From NCBI GenBank assembly GCA_026991005.1, contig JALXCH010000590.1:1-11180 (forward strand): 11,180 nucleotides of DNA, read 5' to 3'. Of this stretch, positions 7,786 through 11,180 are shown piece by piece; within the stretch, counting starts at the first letter, position 1; every line of letters starts with the position of its first letter. Origin of the DNA: Calditrichia bacterium (GTDB lineage Bacteria > Calditrichota > Calditrichia > RBG-13-44-9). Below the pieces are notes generated by a model. It did no database searches. It was given only the letters and a program-made list of their open reading frames with translations, and was not told where the DNA came from. The translations under genes and the position numbers were made by a program.

Positions 7786-8078
7786 AACTTTATCGAAAAT
7801 TTCCTCAAACAGGACAAAATATTTGTTTCAACAAACCAACTCAGATAATTCGCCTCCTATTCTTCTGGATACTCACCATCCTCCCTCTGTACGCCACCAC
7901 ATACTACGTGGATTATTCCACTGGGAACGATGCCAATCCCGGCAGCTCCATGACTGCTCCCTGGAAAACTATCGCCAGGATCAACAGTGCCGGTTTCTTA
8001 CCCACGGGAATTTATCTGTATCGCTTCCAGACAGAATGGGGACTTTCCGCTCCCGGGAGAATGATCATCGTGAAATAG
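7782..8078 (+). pseudogene. Remnant of secreted right-handed beta-helix (DUF1565-like) protein
   Basis: The 98-codon frame begins in the ATGA overlap with the lipoprotein gene. It has a hydrophobic segment (LLFFWILTILPL, about 25-36) with likely cleavage after LYA, then TTYYVDYSTGNDANPGSSM and APWKTIARINSAGF, the characteristic opening of DUF1565/parallel beta-helix surface proteins, which normally continue for several hundred residues. Here the usual next pattern (Pro-Gly-Asp then a strand and Trp) is distorted into LPTGIYLYRFQTEW and the frame ends at TAG 8076-8078. Neither reading through the stop nor the overlapping frame 7736-8167 restores coil repeats. I read this as a truncated, probably decayed gene. 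A short secreted peptide that is still made cannot be excluded. Confidence 0.6.
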
Positions 8079-8177
8079 CCAGAGGATTCCTATTTCCCCA
8101 GGTTAGAAATGAATTCCGGGAAGATGTTCATTCGCACTTCAACCAGTACATTTTTCAGGAAAAATAAAAAGTTCTCC

Positions 8178-9944
8178 TCACTTCAAAAGAACCACCTTTA
8201 TGGTAGATACCGTACTGCCTGCTTTTAATTGAGCCAGGTACATTCCGGTGGCGAGCAGGCGATTGTGATCATCCTTCCCATCCCAGTAAAGATGATGTTT
8301 CCCCGGTGGCATTTTTTGCCGGACAACAGTGCGCATAATCTGCCCGGTGAGGGAGTAAATTGTGAGTTGAACCCGGGAGGGATGAGACAAGGAGAACGTA
8401 AATGTGGTACCCGCATTAAAGGGATTGGGATAAGCTCGAAATAGCTCCGGCGTACGAGCTGTGACGAGGGATTTTATGTAAATGGGATTATACACATAAA
8501 CAAAAACCCATTCTTTTCGGAGTCCTCCCATGCTATCCGTTACCGTATAGGTGAAATGCAAATATTCATTGGAATTTGTATTGGGAATAAACTCCAGTTG
8601 TTTGTGGTTCACAATCCGCACCGTACCGGGGAAATTCGGAGGAAGGGTAACCCATTGAATAAAGAGAGAATCTCCATCGGGATCGAAATCGTTGGCCAGC
8701 ACATCAAGAATTTCCGAAGATGAAGTCATGGAAACATTGAAATCATCCGGAGCGGTCTGCGGCTGGTGATTATGAATGGTGGTATCCACCTCCGTCTTAA
8801 CCACAAAGACGTCATCCAGCGAAGAACCGGCCAGAGCGTATTCGTTCCGGTTGCTTATGTCGATTGCCTTAAAATAGGTCTCGGCACTGCTGCCGGGATG
8901 GGCAAAAGATGTTTCCCAAAGTAAATTCCCGGCGATATCGGATTTCACCAGCCAGGCCAGAAAACTACCGGTGAACTTCTGGGTACACCCAATCTCTGCA
9001 AATTGATTATCTCCCGTAATGGCCACGCCATGCCCGCTATCATCTTCACCGCCTGGGCCACCAAACGTTGCTACTGTATCCGGCCATACGGGATTTCCCA
9101 GAGCATCCACCAATAACAGAAACATATCCGCATAACCATTAAAAGTGCCCCAGGACCAGGTTTGTCCCGAAATAAGAAAATTACCGTCTGCGGTTATCTG
9201 AATATCGAACCCCTCTTCATCGTAAATACCGCCGTACACACGGTCCCAGAGCTTTTGCCCATTGGCATCCACTTTTAACAGATACACATCGTCCTGCTGG
9301 TATGGCTGCCCAATCTCTCCGCAAATTAAAAAACCTCCATCGGGCGTTTCCACAATTCCATATCCGCGCTCTCGTACACCAGGCGTTCCAATGATTGTCG
9401 TCCATTCCGGGTAAAATAAATCATCCAGTTTAATCAGGTAAATGTCCCAGTCATCCGAAAAATTCACCTGGTGATCTCCCACGATAATGTAGCCTCCATC
9501 GGAAGTGGGTTCGATATCATATCCGCTTTCGAACAATCCCGGTGTACCATAATTCCAGCTATTGTATTCTGCTCCTTCTCGATTGACCTCCACCACATAC
9601 ACATCGTTATCCCCACTGGCACTATAAGAACGGGTGAAACCCACCAATAAATATCCGTATCCCTGTAAAATGGGAGTCATTCCCCGGATTTCGTCCCAAT
9701 CGCTTCCTCCGTAAAGCCTGCTCCACACCACATTTCCCAGAGAATCCAGTTTCATCAGGTAACCATCGGTGTTGGCACTGCCGGCGACTAAAACACTTCC
9801 GTCCTCCAAAAACATCACCCGGTAAGCATCATCAATCCCCTGCACATCAACAACTTTGCTCCAGGATGCAGCGGGACCGGCAGCCTGGGAAGCTGCGAAA
9901 TTAATTAAGATGAACAAAATCAGGAAGGTAAGATGTTTCCACAT
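8178..9944 (-). CDS. Secreted beta-propeller protein with T9SS C-terminal sorting domain
   Basis: A 588-residue exported protein of unknown substrate. It has a signal peptide (1-22, core LTFLILFILINFAAS). Residues about 35-390 contain six to seven repeats of roughly 50-60 residues with the pattern DGGYIIVG, D-IYLIKLD, G-N-W and YGG, typical of delta-60/PQQ-like propeller blades; the hits at 148-156, 201-208 and 252-260 are clear. Residues about 395-485 form a cadherin-like/Ig-like module with VLANDFDPDGDSL. The C-terminus (about 500-588), with FRAYPNPFNAGTTFTFSL and a final GMYLAQLKAG plus KVVLLK, is a type A Por-secretion/FlgD-like sorting domain, directing outer-membrane translocation by the type IX system. 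AAAGG at 9953-9957 (complement) lies eight bases before the ATG. It faces the beta-helix remnant with only 99 bases between. Confidence 0.9.
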   Translation of the reverse strand: MWKHLTFLILFILINFAASQAAGPAASWSKVVDVQGIDDAYRVMFLEDGSVLVAGSANTDGYLMKLDSLGNVVWSRLYGGSDWDEIRGMTPILQGYGYLLVGFTRSYSASGDNDVYVVEVNREGAEYNSWNYGTPGLFESGYDIEPTSDGGYIIVGDHQVNFSDDWDIYLIKLDDLFYPEWTTIIGTPGVRERGYGIVETPDGGFLICGEIGQPYQQDDVYLLKVDANGQKLWDRVYGGIYDEEGFDIQITADGNFLISGQTWSWGTFNGYADMFLLLVDALGNPVWPDTVATFGGPGGEDDSGHGVAITGDNQFAEIGCTQKFTGSFLAWLVKSDIAGNLLWETSFAHPGSSAETYFKAIDISNRNEYALAGSSLDDVFVVKTEVDTTIHNHQPQTAPDDFNVSMTSSSEILDVLANDFDPDGDSLFIQWVTLPPNFPGTVRIVNHKQLEFIPNTNSNEYLHFTYTVTDSMGGLRKEWVFVYVYNPIYIKSLVTARTPELFRAYPNPFNAGTTFTFSLSHPSRVQLTIYSLTGQIMRTVVRQKMPPGKHHLYWDGKDDHNRLLATGMYLAQLKAGSTVSTIKVVLLK

Positions 9945-10391
9945 AAGTTTTACCTTTGTTTTATGTTGAATAATGAACAGTTACCATTCCATTTATTTAG
10001 GCATCTCCGGGAAGTGGAACACGCATTTCGCATGAAGATGAGCCTATTAATCCTAAAACACTTTTCCAGAATAATTTTTTATAAGTAAGAAACTGGACGA
10101 TATTAGAACACAGAAATTTTTGCCATCTCGGCTTAATACAATAGTTTGTAAAAAATATAAATTAATTGAAGGAAAAAAGCAAAAGAAAGCCCTGTATTTT
10201 TTCAGTAATATACCGTAAAATAATCAATCCTGTTTATCATTATTCAGATTTTTCGTGCCAGAATTTGAATGGTTGTTCATTTCCATTTTAAAATCCTTTT
10301 CTGTGTGAGCCATTTTGAAAAGTTATGGTGGAATTTAAAAGAACTTACCCGTTATTTTAAATTTTTTAACTTGAATCAGTAAATTAAATTT
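9945..10391. other. AT-rich spacer between propeller gene and transposase
   Basis: About 450 bases, visibly richer in A and T than the flanking genes, with no supportable ORF. It must contain the promoter of the minus-strand propeller gene near 9960-10020, but I see no clear box pair. TTGAAT at 10371-10376 might be a -35 element for the transposase, with TATCTT 17 bases on inside the hairpin. I could not identify an insertion-sequence terminal repeat. Confidence 0.45.
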
Positions 10392-10420
10392 CTTATCTTA
10401 TTAAAAACCAATAAGATAAG
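10392..10420 (+). repeat. Perfect 11-base inverted repeat before transposase
   Basis: CTTATCTTATT (10392-10402) and AATAAGATAAG (10410-10420) are perfect complements around a seven-base loop, 13 bases before the transposase ATG. Insertion sequences often carry such a hairpin near the start to block translation of read-through transcripts; it may instead be part of an element end. Confidence 0.6.
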
Positions 10421-10433
10421 TAAGATATTAACG

Positions 10434-10949
10434 ATGAAAAAGCCACAATCTCAACTTTCTCTTTTAAATGGGGGATTGTTTCAGGGCAGGAAACGATCGA
10501 AAAATGATGTGTTGTTGAGCAAAATAAATGAAGTGGTGGACTGGTCCCGTCTGGAAAACCTGATAAAGGAGTCGAAGGTTTCCAGCAAAAATAAGAAAGG
10601 ACGTCCCTCCATTCCCCCATTACAAATGATAAAAATTTTATTTTTACAATATTTGTACAATTTAAGTGACTCCCGGACAGAGGATGCGTTAATTGATTAT
10701 TTGAGCTTCCGTCGGTTTGTAGGAATTCCCCTTGAAGATGAAATTCCGGATTTTACCACCATCTGGCGTTTTCGAGATCGTTTATCACGCCAGGGTCTGT
10801 ATCAGCCTCTTATTAAAGAAATAATTATGATGCTTAATAAAGAGGGGATAGAACTTCGCCAGGGGAGATTGGTGAATGCCACAATGGTGGAAATTTCCCA
10901 TCGTTCTACAAACACCAGCCAGGAGAAAAAACAGACTTCACCGGAATAA
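10434..10949 (+). pseudogene. IS5-type transposase, N-terminal half only
   Basis: The 171 residues match the N-terminal half of IS5-group DDE transposases, which cut and rejoin insertion-sequence ends. The DUF772-type region is clear: KGRPSIPPLQMIKILFLQ (55-72), LSDSRTEDALIDYLSFRRF (77-95), and DEIPDFTTIWRFRDRL (102-117). The family's first catalytic Asp normally lies in a VDAT motif; here it reads LVNATMVE with Asn148 (codon AAT), a one-base change from GAT. The frame stops 22 codons later, before the second Asp and the Glu region, and nothing downstream in any frame restores them. Full-length relatives are roughly twice this size. It is therefore almost certainly inactive. No clear ribosome binding site precedes ATG. 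An inverted repeat lies just upstream. Confidence 0.85.
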
Positions 10950-10980
10950 ATTCGGTTAATTTCCCTGGGAGAAGAAGATC

Positions 10981-11176
10981 GTGCATTACAGATGAAAAAT
11001 CCGATACCATATATTTCCACCTGAACGAGGCGAAAATTTTAGATTCCTGGAAAGTGCAACCCGGCATTATCCTGGATTATCATGAAAATAACCAGGTTGT
11101 TGGTGTGGAAATTTTACGGGTGAAGGAGCGTGTACCTTCGGCAAATTTAAAACAAATGCAATTTGAAATCGCCTGA
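10981..11176 (+). pseudogene. DUF2283 family gene, frameshifted near the start
   Basis: DUF2283 proteins are small (about 65-75 residues) with unknown function. They often accompany small toxin-like partners such as DUF4258, from which a toxin-antitoxin role has been suggested. Here GTG at 10981, with GGGAG at 10967-10971 nine bases before it, opens as HY and then stops (AGA TGA). Skipping one base at about 10990 gives the family pattern DEKSDTIYFHLNEAK, then VQPGIILDYHENNQVVGVEI, ending at TGA 11174-11176. The downstream frame has no ATG, GTG or TTG of its own. So the gene is broken by a single inserted A, unless the base is a sequencing error or an ATT (10985) is used. It sits 31 bases after the truncated transposase. 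Confidence 0.75.
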
Positions 11177-11180
11177 AAAG

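Noticed and set aside
7736..8167. 143-codon ORF overlapping the lipoprotein gene and the beta-helix remnant
   Set aside because: The recognisable beta-helix motif lies in the other frame. This frame gives no known motif and starts inside the lipoprotein gene.
1..11180. CRISPR arrays, tRNA or rRNA genes
   Set aside because: No spaced direct repeats and no tRNA or rRNA sequence patterns were found on reading both strands.

Overview
The window looks like a chromosomal segment of a Gram-negative bacterium of the FCB group, most likely a Calditrichota/KSB1-type or related lineage. The grounds are a secreted protein with a type IX secretion (Por-type) C-terminal sorting domain, a DUF5683-like envelope protein, a bacterial single-chain glycyl-tRNA synthetase and TTG start codons with good ribosome binding sites. 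This placement is inference. The protein genes have balanced base composition, while the long intergenic regions and the right-hand end are clearly AT-richer.

Layout. Bases 1-1130 hold the body of a class I/II PLP aminotransferase whose N-terminus lies off the left edge. A 388-base gap contains a plausible sigma70-type promoter for a secreted or membrane-anchored DUF5683-like protein (1519-2322). After a 570-base AT-rich gap come recO (2893-3660) and the glycyl-tRNA synthetase gene (3824-5131), with a base-paired leader between them and a strong intrinsic terminator after the synthetase. A 760-base gap with several small dyads precedes a ten-helix-type SBF/ACR3-like transporter (5953-6966), which also ends in a terminator-like hairpin.

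The right half is more accessory. A small putative lipoprotein gene (7378-7785) overlaps by ATGA a 98-codon ORF that carries a signal peptide and only the N-terminal signature of a right-handed beta-helix (DUF1565-like) protein; I read it as a truncated remnant. Facing it is a large secreted seven-blade-like propeller protein with a cadherin-like module and a C-terminal sorting domain (8178-9944, minus strand). A 490-base AT-rich spacer then leads to the N-terminal half of an IS5-type transposase (10434-10949), which is truncated and has Asn at the usual first catalytic Asp. Directly after it lies a DUF2283 gene broken by a one-base frameshift (10981-11176).

The left part is housekeeping (amino acid metabolism, DNA repair, translation). 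The right part shows gene decay and mobile-element debris. I do not see a coherent new multi-gene system. The most interesting items are the structured glyS leader, the beta-helix remnant coupled to a lipoprotein gene, and the broken transposase/DUF2283 junction.
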